Part shown: piece after piece, positions 9,108-18,135 of the stretch
Position numbering within the stretch: position 1 is the first letter of the stretch
How the letters are laid out: the number at the start of each line of letters is the position of its first letter
NCBI GenBank assembly: GCA_039182515.1
Contig: JBCDCE010000001.1
Coordinates: 78,095 to 142,094 of the forward strand
Length of the DNA stretch: 64,000 bases
DNA from: JBCDCE01 sp039182515
GTDB taxonomy: Bacteria; Pseudomonadota; Alphaproteobacteria; Rhodobacterales; Rhodobacteraceae
Direction of reading: 5' to 3'
Translations under genes and position numbers: made by a program
Notes under the pieces: generated by a model
What the model saw: the letters and a program-made list of their open reading frames with translations, nothing else
The model's database searches: none
Told to the model about the DNA's origin: nothing

Positions 9108-9177
9108 CGACCGCGGGCGTCGGGCTGAAAGCCCCCGCCCTGGGGCGGCGGTCGTAGGCTGGTCGGCATCGCCTCCT
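9108..9177. repeat. GC-rich structured intergenic repeat, copy 2
   Basis: Positions 9108-9139 are identical to 547-578, and the right-hand part keeps GCGGTC and GGCTGGTCGGC...GCCTCCT. The outer stem GACCGC/GCGGTC is conserved between copies although the loop sequence differs. Like copy 1 it lies between convergent gene ends, here the CoA-transferase and DUF475 genes. Confidence 0.75.
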
Positions 9178-9242
9178 GGGAACGGTCCGGGAGCAAGGCG
9201 CTTCTCGCCCACCCCGAGGTCCTGGCGCTGGATCCTAACGTG

Positions 9243-10295
9243 CTAAGCTGAAACTTCTGCTTTCCGATTGTGTCGAATGGACGAATAGAGCGCCCCACCG
9301 ATCAGGGCGATGCCAATGGTGCCTGTGAGCAGCTCTGGTACGTGAAAGAGCGATTGTGTGAACATGATGATCGACAGCGCAAAGATCGAATAAAACGCGC
9401 CGTGCTCCAAGAACCGAAATTCCTGGAGCGTCCCTTTTTCGACCAGCATGATCGTCATGGAGCGCACGTACATCGCGCCGACACCCAAGCCGATTGCAAT
9501 CAGCAGGATGTTGGAGGTGAGCGCAAAGGCACCAATCACACCGTCGAACGAGAAGCTGGCATCCAGTACTTCGAGGTAGAGAAACGCGCCCAAGCCTCCA
9601 GAGGCACCGATGGCCGAGGCCTTCTTGGAGCTTTCGTCAAGGAAGGTTCCCAAGCCGTCGACAGCCAGGAAGGTCAAAAGTCCCATGACAGCTGAATAGA
9701 GGAAAATACCTTGCTCCTCTTCAGGCAAAGCCCCGCAAAAGAGGACCACAACGATCAAGACGAGAAAGATCTCGAAACCTCGTATCGCGCCGCACCTTCG
9801 CACCGCGCGCTCAACGGATCTGACCCAATCGATGTCTTTGTCTTGGTCACTAAAGAAGCTTAGTGAGACCATCATCAAGAAGGTGCCACCGAAGGCTGAG
9901 ATCGGGCCATGGGCATGCGAAATGATGCGCGAGTATTCCTCTGGCTCCGCCAAGGCCAAGCGCATCGCTTCGAAGGGGTTTACCCAAGCGAAGATCGCGA
10001 CGATGGCCAACGGAAACACGATCCGCATCCCGAAAACCGCAATCAAAATACCCCAGGTAAGGAAGCGTTGCCGCCAGACAGGCGTCATGTCCTCAAGCTT
10101 GTTGGCGTTCACGATCGCATTGTCGAAGGACAGCGAAATTTCCAAGGCAGCCAGCACGATCCCTACGATTAGAAAGGAGATCACGCCAGCTACGTTGCCT
10201 TCCGTGGCCCAGCCAAGCCAGCCCGAGAGGAATATGCCAATCGCTGTGACGACAAGCGGCCAAAACAAATACGACAGCGTTGAGCGTTGTTGCAT
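9243..10295 (-). CDS. DUF475 family (TerC-like) membrane protein
   Basis: A 350-residue polytopic membrane protein. It contains the TerC-superfamily type motif E-I-S-L-S-F-D-N-A-I-V-N-A in the second or third helix and the family-typical S-F-S-F-D-G-V-I-G-A later, as in DUF475 proteins. TerC-like proteins are linked to tellurite resistance and metal-ion export, but DUF475 function is not established. It starts four bases after the stop of the TRAP permease gene and may be the last cistron of that operon, though the functional link is not obvious. Confidence 0.85.
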   Translation of the reverse strand: MQQRSTLSYLFWPLVVTAIGIFLSGWLGWATEGNVAGVISFLIVGIVLAALEISLSFDNAIVNANKLEDMTPVWRQRFLTWGILIAVFGMRIVFPLAIVAIFAWVNPFEAMRLALAEPEEYSRIISHAHGPISAFGGTFLMMVSLSFFSDQDKDIDWVRSVERAVRRCGAIRGFEIFLVLIVVVLFCGALPEEEQGIFLYSAVMGLLTFLAVDGLGTFLDESSKKASAIGASGGLGAFLYLEVLDASFSFDGVIGAFALTSNILLIAIGLGVGAMYVRSMTIMLVEKGTLQEFRFLEHGAFYSIFALSIIMFTQSLFHVPELLTGTIGIALIGGALYSSIRHNRKAEVSA

Positions 10296-10298
10296 GTC

Positions 10299-12767
10299 TT
10301 AGTTTCCTGACATCACAGCCGGCAGCCAAAGAACAAGCTGCGGGAACAAGAAGAGGAGGGTGAGGCCAAAGAGCTGCACGAGCATGAACTGCATCATACC
10401 GAGGTAGATGTCGCGCAGATCCCAGTTGGGCACCACCCCTTTGAGGAAGTAGGCCGAGAGCGCCACCGGCGGCGAGAGCCAAGCCGTTTGCAGGTTCACA
10501 GCCACCAAGATGCCGAACCAGACCATCAGGTCGTAGCGGCTGAGCCCGTAGAGATCCAAAGCCTGCACGGTTGGCAAAAGAATTGGAACAACGATCAAGA
10601 CGATCGGCACCCATTCCAGCGGCCAGCCCAAGAGGAAGATGAGGCCCATCACCATCAAAAGGATCAGGTAGGGCGACATATCGAGACCCAAGAGAAGCTC
10701 TGTCATCATCCTAGGTGTGCCAAGCGCGCTGAACTGTGCGCCAAAGAAGTTGGACGCGGCCACCAGGAACATAATCAAAACCGTGATCTCAAGCGCTTTG
10801 ATCAAGCTGTCAAAGAAGCTTGGCAGGGTGAACTTACCATAAGCAACCGACAGCAGAATGGCCCCAAAAGCACCCATTGCTGCGGCTTCTGCAGGTGTGG
10901 CGAGGCCCAAAAGAATGGAGCCTAGGGCGAAGGAGATGAGGATTGTCGGCGGCATGAGGCCTGCAAAGAACTCGTCCCAGAGTTGCGAGAAATGGAAGCC
11001 CTCGTGTGCATCTGCGCGGTAGATGGGGCTTCCCAAGTATCCCAGCAACCCCGTGAAGGCCGCGAAGATCACGGACCAAACCGGAATGCCGCCTTCGCCA
11101 AAGTTCGCGGCAATCATGCCCACGTGCATGAGGATCGCTAGCGGCACAGCAATGCGCAAAATGCTCAGAGAGCGGTAGGCCGCATAGGCCAATGCGCAAG
11201 CGGCTATGAGCACGAGCAACCCGCCAAAGGGAATGAAGGAGAAGGTGCCGCTGAGCCCTAAGCCAAAAATCCGGCAGAGCGTCAGCACACCTAGGCATAT
11301 CAAAGCAACTTCCGCACCATAAAAGCGGGACGTTTCGGGCTGTTCTTCGTCTGGCAAGATTGGCCCCAAGCTGGGGTTCAACCAACAGCGCCCAAGCGTG
11401 TAGAGCAGATAGAGCGAGGCCAAAAGCGCACCAGGGATAAAGGCACCCCGGAAAAGATCTAGCGTGGAGACCTCAAGCACAGGCCCCATCACGATCAACA
11501 TGATCGATGGTGGGATCAAAATGCCCAAGGTGCCGCCCGCTGTGATACAGCCTGCCGCGAGTTTCACATTGTAGCCAGAGCGGCTCATTGTGGCCCCTGC
11601 CATGATCCCCAATAGGGTCACTGAGGCCCCAACGATGCCGGTTGCTGCCGCGAAGATGGTTGAGACGATCAGCACCGCAATAAAGAGTGCACCCCGCACG
11701 CGCGACATGATCATCTGAATGGAGGCAAAGAGGCGCTCCATAAGCCCGGCGGCTTCCATCACAATGCCCATAAGCACAAAAAGCGGCACGGCCATAAGCT
11801 GGTCGTTGAGCATGGTGGAGTTAGTGTTGAGCGTCATCAAGAGCGTGGTGAGCTTAAAGTTCGCCCCCCAAATGCCGAAGACAAAGGCCAAGAAGATAAG
11901 CGTGAAGGAGATCGGAAAACCGATGAAGATCACAAAGAGCATCGCGCACAACATGATCAAGCCAATCGTGGGTTTCGAGAGCCCAGGGCTTGCTTTCATC
12001 AGGTCCGTGAACCATTCACCGCCCGGCACCAGGTCTGGCGTAAAGACAGCCAGCACAAGCCACAAAAGCGCAACCAGATAGATCGGGAGCGCCCGCACAA
12101 AGAGGCGCTCTCGCTCTTTGCCCATCTTATGAAAGGCGCGGAAAATCTCCGGGATTCCTTGCAAGGCGAGAAGCACGGCACCCACCGGCATTGCCAAACG
12201 TGCGGGCCACAACAAAGGACCCCAAGCGCTGTCAATCTGCATGGTTTCTCCACGTGAGAAGGCCAACCACCAGTATTCCGAAGCCACGATGCTGAAAAAG
12301 ATCATGGAGGGGATGAAGAACAGCAAGTACAGCAAGGCGTCGACGGTGGCTTGCGTTTTGTCAGACCAGTTGCGGTAGAGGAAATCGGCGCGGATATGCA
12401 CGCCGCGCATAAGCCCATAGCCTGCGGCCGCCATGAAGAGCACCCCGGCGAGCATCCGGCTCATATCATAGACCCAAAGCGTTGGACCGAGACCAAGGGA
12501 GCGCGCGAAGTCTTCAAAACCAGCGTTTTGCAAAATGGAGAAGGCGTTCCGCGAGATCACTTCATAAACCACGATGATGATCAGCGGGATCATAAGAAGA
12601 GATATCAGCTGACCAGCCCGGTAATTGAGCACGTCAATTGCAGCCGTGATGGGGCGCTGCCAGGGGGTCATATCTGCCGGGGTCTCACCCGGCGCTTCAG
12701 CGCGTCGTTCCGCGATGAGCTCGTCGGCAATCTCGAGCTCTTCCGGATTCACCTCATCTGCGGCCAT
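10299..12767 (-). CDS. Fused TRAP transporter permease DctQM
   Basis: An 822-residue fusion. Residues 1 to about 200 are a DctQ-type four-helix small subunit with an acidic cytoplasmic N-terminus. The rest is a DctM large permease with the signatures A-A-A-T-G-I-V-G-A-S-V and A-G-G-T-L-G-I-L-I-P-P-S. The DctM half is longer than usual, with an extra hydrophobic block of about 150 residues between its two halves. The ATG at 12767 has GGGAG upstream and is preferred over a GTG at 12791. It follows the TRAP binding-protein gene; together they import an organic acid using a sodium or proton gradient. Confidence 0.92.
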   Translation of the reverse strand: MAADEVNPEELEIADELIAERRAEAPGETPADMTPWQRPITAAIDVLNYRAGQLISLLMIPLIIIVVYEVISRNAFSILQNAGFEDFARSLGLGPTLWVYDMSRMLAGVLFMAAAGYGLMRGVHIRADFLYRNWSDKTQATVDALLYLLFFIPSMIFFSIVASEYWWLAFSRGETMQIDSAWGPLLWPARLAMPVGAVLLALQGIPEIFRAFHKMGKERERLFVRALPIYLVALLWLVLAVFTPDLVPGGEWFTDLMKASPGLSKPTIGLIMLCAMLFVIFIGFPISFTLIFLAFVFGIWGANFKLTTLLMTLNTNSTMLNDQLMAVPLFVLMGIVMEAAGLMERLFASIQMIMSRVRGALFIAVLIVSTIFAAATGIVGASVTLLGIMAGATMSRSGYNVKLAAGCITAGGTLGILIPPSIMLIVMGPVLEVSTLDLFRGAFIPGALLASLYLLYTLGRCWLNPSLGPILPDEEQPETSRFYGAEVALICLGVLTLCRIFGLGLSGTFSFIPFGGLLVLIAACALAYAAYRSLSILRIAVPLAILMHVGMIAANFGEGGIPVWSVIFAAFTGLLGYLGSPIYRADAHEGFHFSQLWDEFFAGLMPPTILISFALGSILLGLATPAEAAAMGAFGAILLSVAYGKFTLPSFFDSLIKALEITVLIMFLVAASNFFGAQFSALGTPRMMTELLLGLDMSPYLILLMVMGLIFLLGWPLEWVPIVLIVVPILLPTVQALDLYGLSRYDLMVWFGILVAVNLQTAWLSPPVALSAYFLKGVVPNWDLRDIYLGMMQFMLVQLFGLTLLFLFPQLVLWLPAVMSGN

Positions 12768-12862
12768 CCCATTCTCCCTTTTTGTAAGCACCCTTTGCGG
12801 GTCTTCATTTTTGAAAAAGGTCTACGAAGCTCTCGTGCGCGGACCTTTACCGAAAATGAAGA

Positions 12863-12884
12863 GCGGGGCCCCGAAGGACCCCGC
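12863..12884 (-). terminator. GC-rich hairpin between dctP and dctQM
   Basis: A near-perfect stem on the minus strand, GCGGGGTCC then a TTCG loop then GGGCCCCGC, placed between the binding-protein and permease genes. There is no strong T-run after it. It could be an mRNA 3' protector or partial attenuator rather than a full terminator. Confidence 0.6.
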
Positions 12885-12899
12885 ACCGTTGTTTCTGAC

Positions 12900-13994
12900 T
12901 TACTTCAGAGTGTCAGCGTGGGCGCGGCCCAGGCTGGCGTTCGATGTTTGCGCACCGGCCCAGAACGGAACCGCGATGTTCGCAAAGTCTTTCTGAGACT
13001 GCCAAACTTCTGCGAAGAAGGGGCTCTCGTCGGCTGCAGCTTGCAACGCGTTTTGAGCCGCTGCCATGTACTCGGTGAAGTACTCAGCAGGTGTATCTTC
13101 CAAGATAACGCCGTGGTTCTGGGTCAGATCCTGAAGCGCTTTACCGTTTTCATAGATACGGTAAGAGAGCGACTTGGAGAGTGACGCAGTGGAGGCAACT
13201 TCCAGAGCTTTCTTCTCAAGATCTGTCAGGCTGTTGTAGAAATCGCCGTTCACATACATGTCGGCGTTCACAGTCACCTGGTGCAGACCCTGCAAGTAGT
13301 AGTGCTTCAGAACTTTCTGGAAACCGAACACGGAGTCAGGCTTCGGGCAGCACCATTCTGCGGCGTCGATTGTGCCTTTTTCCAGCGCTGGCAGAATGTC
13401 ACCGCCGCCCATCGCAACAGCAGGAACGCCGATGTCAGCATAAGCAGCACCCACCATGCCGGGAGGGGCACGGAAGCGCATTTGACGGAAATCATCCATG
13501 GATTCGATTGGCTTCGGGAACCAACCCAGAGCTTCTGGACCAACAGGCTGCAGCATGAAGCCTTTGACGTTTACGCCCATTTCGTCCCAAAGACGGTCAT
13601 AGAGCTCTTTGCCGCCGCCGTACTGGAACCAGCTCAAAAATGCGATGTTGTCGAGACCAACACCAGCACCCGCAACAGGTGCGCCGAAGAGGTTCGCTGC
13701 AACGTGCTTACCACCCCAGTAGTGGGTCCAAGCAAAGCCGCCTTCAACCAGACCGGCGTCAACCGCGTCGAGAATGTCGCGTGGGCCAACAATTGCACCT
13801 GCTGGCAGAACTTCGATTGTGAGCGAGCCGCCTGTGAGGGCTGCAACGTCTTTGCCAAACTCATTCAGCATGAACACTTCGTCAGCCGTGTTGGGCAGAA
13901 CCGACTGAATGCGCAGCACTTTTTCCGCCATAACGGCCGTTGCCGAAATGGCAAGCACTGCAACGCTCGCGGTTAGAGTTTTAATGTTGAACAT
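12900..13994 (-). CDS. TRAP transporter substrate-binding protein (DctP family, TakP-like)
   Basis: A 364-residue periplasmic protein with a signal peptide (MFNIKT start, cleavage near ATAVMA). It has the DctP-family segments V-L-P-A-G-A-I-V-G-P, F-R-Q-M-R-F-R-A-P-P-G-M and I-D-A-A-E-W-C-C-P. The length and the R-x-P-P-G and A-x-E-W motifs resemble the TakP subgroup that binds 2-oxoacids. The Cys-Cys where many relatives have V/I-G-P is unusual. It lies between a GMC oxidoreductase gene and the fused permease, so the ligand may be an alcohol-derived acid. Confidence 0.9.
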   Translation of the reverse strand: MFNIKTLTASVAVLAISATAVMAEKVLRIQSVLPNTADEVFMLNEFGKDVAALTGGSLTIEVLPAGAIVGPRDILDAVDAGLVEGGFAWTHYWGGKHVAANLFGAPVAGAGVGLDNIAFLSWFQYGGGKELYDRLWDEMGVNVKGFMLQPVGPEALGWFPKPIESMDDFRQMRFRAPPGMVGAAYADIGVPAVAMGGGDILPALEKGTIDAAEWCCPKPDSVFGFQKVLKHYYLQGLHQVTVNADMYVNGDFYNSLTDLEKKALEVASTASLSKSLSYRIYENGKALQDLTQNHGVILEDTPAEYFTEYMAAAQNALQAAADESPFFAEVWQSQKDFANIAVPFWAGAQTSNASLGRAHADTLK

Positions 13995-14135
13995 AAATGT
14001 CCTCCCTTATGCGTAGCCCTCTTTGTTGCGTTTCGCTTTGGGACGAAGGCTTTCTCCCGAAGCGATTTTTGCGAAGGGGCGGATGAACGCCCCACCACTT
14101 TTCTTAGTCTGTACCGAAAGCCCTGGCGCGTATAG

Positions 14136-15734
14136 TCATCTCGCATCCTCCAAGATCATATCGCTGGCTTTCTCTCCGATCATAATGGCCGGAGCATTGG
14201 TATTGCCGCTGACAATCTGCGGCATGATCGAAGCATCTGCGACGCGCAGGCCTTCGATATTCTGAACTTTGAGCCGTGGATCGACCACAGCCTCTTCATC
14301 TACGCCCATTTTGCAGGTGCCTGTGGGGTGGTAGATCGTCACAGAGGTTTTGCGGGCCCATTCCAGCGTCGCGGCCTCATCTTCCATCGCCACACCTGGC
14401 CCGGGGGAGTGTTCTTCAATGATATGCGATTTGAGCGGCTCAAATTGCGCGATTTTCCGGGCAATTTGGATGCCTTTCACGATCGTATCGCAATCCGTTT
14501 TGGTGGCGAGGTAATTTGGATGGATTTCTGGGTGGTCATCCATATTGGCCGATACGAGCTTTAGATGCCCGGCGCTTTCTGGGCGCATTTGCAAGACCGA
14601 CGCCGTAAACGCCGAGAACTTATGCGCCCCCTCAGCGGGGCTATCAGCGCTGAAGGGCTGAATATGGAATTGAATATCGGGTGTCTCAAGCCGTGGATCT
14701 GTTTTGAGAAAGGCTGTCCCGAGGCTCGCAGCCATCGTCATGGCCCCCTTTTGGGTGAGCACATATTGCAAGCCGATCATAGCCTGTTTGAGCGGGTTGT
14801 TTGTTTCAATGTTGATCGTGGAGAGATCAGTTTTGAACACGGGACGGGCTTGAAGGTGGTCTTGGAGGTTCTTGCCAACACCGTGCAGCGCCGACTTCAA
14901 CTCGATCCCATGCTCGTGCAGTTCATCCGGATCGCCGATGCCCGACAACATTAAGATCTGTGGCGAACCTATTGCACCTGCAGATAAAATAGCTTCCCGG
15001 CGCACTTTGTAATCAACCATTTTGCCTTTGGTGCGCGCGCGCACGCCCACCACACGACCGTCTTCAATGAGAAGCTTTTCGGTTTGTGTGTCTGTGATGA
15101 CGTGGAGGTTCTTGCGGCCTCGTGCCGGCTTGAGATAGGCAACTGCTGATGAGCAGCGGCGACCGCCCTTCATTGTAAGCTGGAAATGTCCAACGCCTTC
15201 TTGATCAGCGCCGTTGTAGTCGGGGTTGCGCTTGTAGCCGGCGGCTTCAGCGGCATCGACCCAGTAATCTACAACATCGCGAGTCAGGCGCGAGTTTTGC
15301 ACCGACAAAGGGCCGCTTTTGCCGCGCAACCCATCTGTGTTGTCGCCTTCCCAGCTTTCAGCGCGCTGGAAGTAGGGCAGTATATTTTCCCAAGACCAGC
15401 CCATACACCCCAGTTGGGCCCAGTGATCGTAGTCTTCCGCTTGACCGCGGACATATAGCAAGCCGTTTATCGAACTTGACCCACCGAGCACGCGTCCACG
15501 CGGCCAATTGATAGATCTGCCTGCAATGCCCGGATCGCTTTGGGTTTTGTACCGCCAGTCCGTCTTGGGATTGCCCATGGTCCGAAAGTACCCAACGGGG
15601 ATATGGATCCAGGGGTTTGTGTCTTTGGGGCCAGCCTCCAAAAGGGCCACGCTATACTGTCCCGAAGCGGACAAGCGATGTGCAATTGCACAGCCTGCAG
15701 AGCCAGCGCCGACGACGATATAGTCGTATTCCAA
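14136..15734 (-). CDS. GMC family FAD-dependent oxidoreductase (choline dehydrogenase-like)
   Basis: A 532-residue enzyme. The N-terminal FAD loop Y-I-V-V-G-A-G-S-A-G is followed by the GMC signature W-P-R-G-R-V-L-G-G-S-S-S-I-N-G. The C-terminal catalytic region has Y-H-P-T-G-T-C-K-M-G and S-G-N-T-N-A-P. This layout matches alcohol and choline dehydrogenases that oxidise an alcohol with FAD and pass electrons to the respiratory chain. It is divergent from an IclR regulator and upstream of a TRAP system. It probably oxidises the transported compound or its precursor; specificity for choline is not shown. Confidence 0.92.
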   Translation of the reverse strand: MEYDYIVVGAGSAGCAIAHRLSASGQYSVALLEAGPKDTNPWIHIPVGYFRTMGNPKTDWRYKTQSDPGIAGRSINWPRGRVLGGSSSINGLLYVRGQAEDYDHWAQLGCMGWSWENILPYFQRAESWEGDNTDGLRGKSGPLSVQNSRLTRDVVDYWVDAAEAAGYKRNPDYNGADQEGVGHFQLTMKGGRRCSSAVAYLKPARGRKNLHVITDTQTEKLLIEDGRVVGVRARTKGKMVDYKVRREAILSAGAIGSPQILMLSGIGDPDELHEHGIELKSALHGVGKNLQDHLQARPVFKTDLSTINIETNNPLKQAMIGLQYVLTQKGAMTMAASLGTAFLKTDPRLETPDIQFHIQPFSADSPAEGAHKFSAFTASVLQMRPESAGHLKLVSANMDDHPEIHPNYLATKTDCDTIVKGIQIARKIAQFEPLKSHIIEEHSPGPGVAMEDEAATLEWARKTSVTIYHPTGTCKMGVDEEAVVDPRLKVQNIEGLRVADASIMPQIVSGNTNAPAIMIGEKASDMILEDAR

Positions 15735-15782
15735 AGCAATCCTCCCTCAAGGTGCAAAAAATGAGACGTTTTGAATCATAAT

Positions 15783-15810
15783 TTGACCATTTAAGAGGCT
15801 ATTGTATAAT
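15783..15810 (+). promoter_or_regulatory. Sigma-70-type promoter for iclR-family gene
   Basis: TTGACC (15783-15788) and a perfect TATAAT (15805-15810) are separated by 16 bases, with the ATG 27 bases downstream. No clear ribosome-binding site precedes the ATG. The site lies in the 102-bp divergent region shared with the GMC gene, so regulator binding here could control both directions. Confidence 0.65.
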
Positions 15811-15836
15811 CTCCTAAACGCAATCAATTTCTTTTC

Positions 15837-16637
15837 ATGATGCCTGACAAGAACGAAGATACCAGCCGAATTCCAACAAACTTACGATGCTTGTTGATTA
15901 TGGAAGTCTTGGGAAAACATGACCGCTCCATGTCTCTCACTGAGATAAACCAACACCTGGATTTGCCCAAACCGTCCCTTCACAGACTTTGCTCTACCCT
16001 GGAACGTGAGGGATTTATTGCGCGCTCTGGTCCGTCCTTGAGGTTTCATGCGGCAAGGCGGATGCGGGAGCTTGGGGTCAATTTGCTTGGCCACTCGCGC
16101 ATGCACATTATTCGTCACCAAATTCTTCAAGATCTGTCCCGAACAGTGGGGGAGACGGTGAACTTTGTGGTGCCAGAACCTGATGGCATGAACTACATCG
16201 ACCGGGTGGAAACGGACTGGGCTTTCCGCATTCAACTGCCCGTGGGCAGCCGCGTACCATTTCATTGTACGGCCAGTGGCAAGTGTTTTTTGGCGAGCCT
16301 ACAGCGCAAAAAACGCGAAGCTCTGGTTGCCACGCTCAATCTTTCCGAAGAAACACCTTACAGCCATACCAAGCCTGAGACGTTGCTTGCCGAACTTAAC
16401 CAAGTTGCAAAGCAAGGCTATGCGCTCGACCGCGAAGAGTTTCTTCTTCATATGGTCGCGATTTCTGTGCCCGTACGCAATCCAATTGGAGGGTTTGTGG
16501 GGGCGGTCTCGTTTCATGGGCCGACGCAGCGCATGTCGATTGACAGCGCCACGGAACAGCTCCCGAAACTGCAAGCCACATCTGCAAAACTCAGCAACGC
16601 GCTCTTTGCGGAGTCTGATAACGAAAACGGGATGTGA
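15837..16637 (+). CDS. IclR family transcriptional regulator
   Basis: A 266-residue protein. The N-terminal winged helix (M-S-L-T-E-I-N-Q-H-L-D-L-P-K-P-S-L-H-R-L) is followed by the IclR effector-binding domain with G-S-R-V-P-F-H-C-T-A-S-G-K. Two adjacent ATGs (15837 and 15840) are possible starts. Its position, divergent from the GMC-dctP-dctQM genes, makes it the likely local regulator, responding to the transported or oxidised compound. Its last 47 bases overlap the annotated tail of the convergent VPLPA gene. Confidence 0.92.
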   Translation: MMPDKNEDTSRIPTNLRCLLIMEVLGKHDRSMSLTEINQHLDLPKPSLHRLCSTLEREGFIARSGPSLRFHAARRMRELGVNLLGHSRMHIIRHQILQDLSRTVGETVNFVVPEPDGMNYIDRVETDWAFRIQLPVGSRVPFHCTASGKCFLASLQRKKREALVATLNLSEETPYSHTKPETLLAELNQVAKQGYALDREEFLLHMVAISVPVRNPIGGFVGAVSFHGPTQRMSIDSATEQLPKLQATSAKLSNALFAESDNENGM

Positions 16638-17688
16638 TTGTGGTGGCCAAGAGCTGCTCTCTGTCACGGGTGTATGGATACATCGACAAGTTGCCTTGAT
16701 GGGCATAGCCAATCTTCACCAAGCGCTTTTTCTTCTTGGGCAAAAGCAAGGCCAAGATCTTGAGCAGATGAAGAAAGTGCTTTTTGGGCTTGGTGAAGGC
16801 CGCTGCGATCGCTGACAGAAGCAGACCGGCACCAGCTGGAAGTGGTACGGCTGGGACAAGCGTTGGATCTCCAAAGTCGCTTCTCGAAATGAGGCTCAAG
16901 TCACCATCGATCGCGGAAAACACGGCGTTTTGGCTGGGCCCGCTGGTTTGCACAGAGGCAAAGTCGATCGTCAAAGAGTCTGTGAGCTCATAGTAGAGTA
17001 TCGCCGCACCCGTGGCATCGGATTCAGAGAAGTTTGTACCCGGACCGTCGAACCGCAAAGTGGCGCCCAAATCTGTCACGCTGAGTGCTTGTGGCGTAAG
17101 GCCTGTGGCGTAAGACACAAGGCCATCGGATTTTGAGACAGAGAAATACTCTGATTGCGAGGCCTCGCCATCAACATCATAAATCGCAAGCTCGATATCG
17201 GAGAGGATCATCGGTGTTTCAAAAGAGCCCGATGCCTCGCCGGTGCCATCAAAGAACTCTAACGTCATCGCGATGCCGTTTTCAGCCGCGTTGACGCCAT
17301 TGCCGTAGTACAAAAAGCCAAGATCATCCTGAGGCCCAGTCGCAGCGTTTCGATAGTCTGGGATATAACCAGCGTCCCCAAAGTAGTTTTGCGCATTAGG
17401 ATTGCTTTGTTCCGCAAAGTCTGTGCCGTCCTTGATGGTGGTTGTCACACGCGCGTCCAAGGTTTGGCCATTCTCTGTGGCCACGTTTCGAAAGTAGAGC
17501 GTACTGCGATTGGCTGTTGCGCCAAGGAGGTTCGTGCCGCCGGTGCCTCCAATGATTTGGTCAAACGTCAATGGCACGGCCTGTGCCGTCAGTGGCGCAA
17601 GCGCTAAAGCCGCGCCCAAGCCAAAGGATTTCCACATTGGAGCAATCTTAGCGCCAAGTTGGCAGGAGAAACTTTTAAAAGATGTCAT
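16591..17688 (-). CDS. VPLPA-CTERM-type exported protein with unusual C-terminal extension
   Basis: A 365-residue protein of unknown function with a signal peptide (hydrophobic stretch to APLTAQA) and a beta-rich, acidic extracellular-type body. A sorting-like segment V-P-L-P-A-G-A-G-L-L-L-S-A-I-A-A-A-F is followed by lysines. VPLPA-CTERM proteins normally end a few basic residues after this helix. Here the frame continues for about 75 residues through a second short hydrophobic stretch and a K-K-K-K-R cluster, and overlaps iclR by 47 bp. The extension is coded by a large inverted repeat (16714-16798). The start at 17688 has GGAG upstream; an ATG at 17637 just before the signal core is the alternative. 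Confidence 0.7.
   Translation of the reverse strand: MTSFKSFSCQLGAKIAPMWKSFGLGAALALAPLTAQAVPLTFDQIIGGTGGTNLLGATANRSTLYFRNVATENGQTLDARVTTTIKDGTDFAEQSNPNAQNYFGDAGYIPDYRNAATGPQDDLGFLYYGNGVNAAENGIAMTLEFFDGTGEASGSFETPMILSDIELAIYDVDGEASQSEYFSVSKSDGLVSYATGLTPQALSVTDLGATLRFDGPGTNFSESDATGAAILYYELTDSLTIDFASVQTSGPSQNAVFSAIDGDLSLISRSDFGDPTLVPAVPLPAGAGLLLSAIAAAFTKPKKHFLHLLKILALLLPKKKKRLVKIGYAHQGNLSMYPYTRDREQLLATTITSRFRYQTPQRARC
16714..16798. repeat. Large imperfect inverted repeat between convergent genes
   Basis: An 11-bp perfect outer arm (16714-16724 with 16788-16798) and an inner arm TTTCTTC/GAAGAAA (16729-16735 with 16770-16776) surround a 10-bp palindrome CAAGATCTTG (16753-16762). It lies downstream of iclR and inside the 3' tail of the VPLPA gene. 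It could act as a bidirectional terminator. Confidence 0.65.
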
Positions 17689-18135
17689 TCGTACACACTC
17701 CGGTTCAGGCTGTTTGGTTCAGTCAAGCAAATGGCTAAAGGGCGCGAAAAACGAATGCACTTGAGCGCTTGGATAGAGCACGCGGCTTTGGGGTAGGCAT
17801 TGAGATCCAATTGGCTCAGCTCGTGTACGAAAGGATAGCTGCGCTGCCAAATCGTATCGAAATTCAGGGGAAGTAAGGAGACTTGGGCTGTCTTAAGCCT
17901 TGAGTTTGAACGGCTGCTGAGCGGCCACTGCGGTATTGGTAAGGAAGTGTTCACGAAGGCTGTGAGATATTGAGGAGCTCATCCCTAAATACGAGTCACA
18001 CCCCGTTGGCATCTCGCACACCTTGACAAAAGAGCAAGGATGCCGGGCTCCAGGCGTCAAACCTATACTTTAGGATAGTCACGCTCTCCTTTTGCGGGGA
18101 TCTTTTTATGCAGACAACTTTGCTAAGGTGCGCAC
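17689..18135. other. Intergenic region between VPLPA gene and FIST gene
   Basis: About 450 bases with no convincing gene on either strand. It should contain the divergent promoters for the VPLPA gene and the FIST-kinase-regulator cassette. A TTGACA at about 18024 has no good -10 partner, so I do not call a promoter. Confidence 0.5.

Noticed and set aside
13281..13976. Plus-strand frame of about 231 codons
   Set aside because: Antisense to the TRAP binding-protein gene, which has a signal peptide and family motifs.
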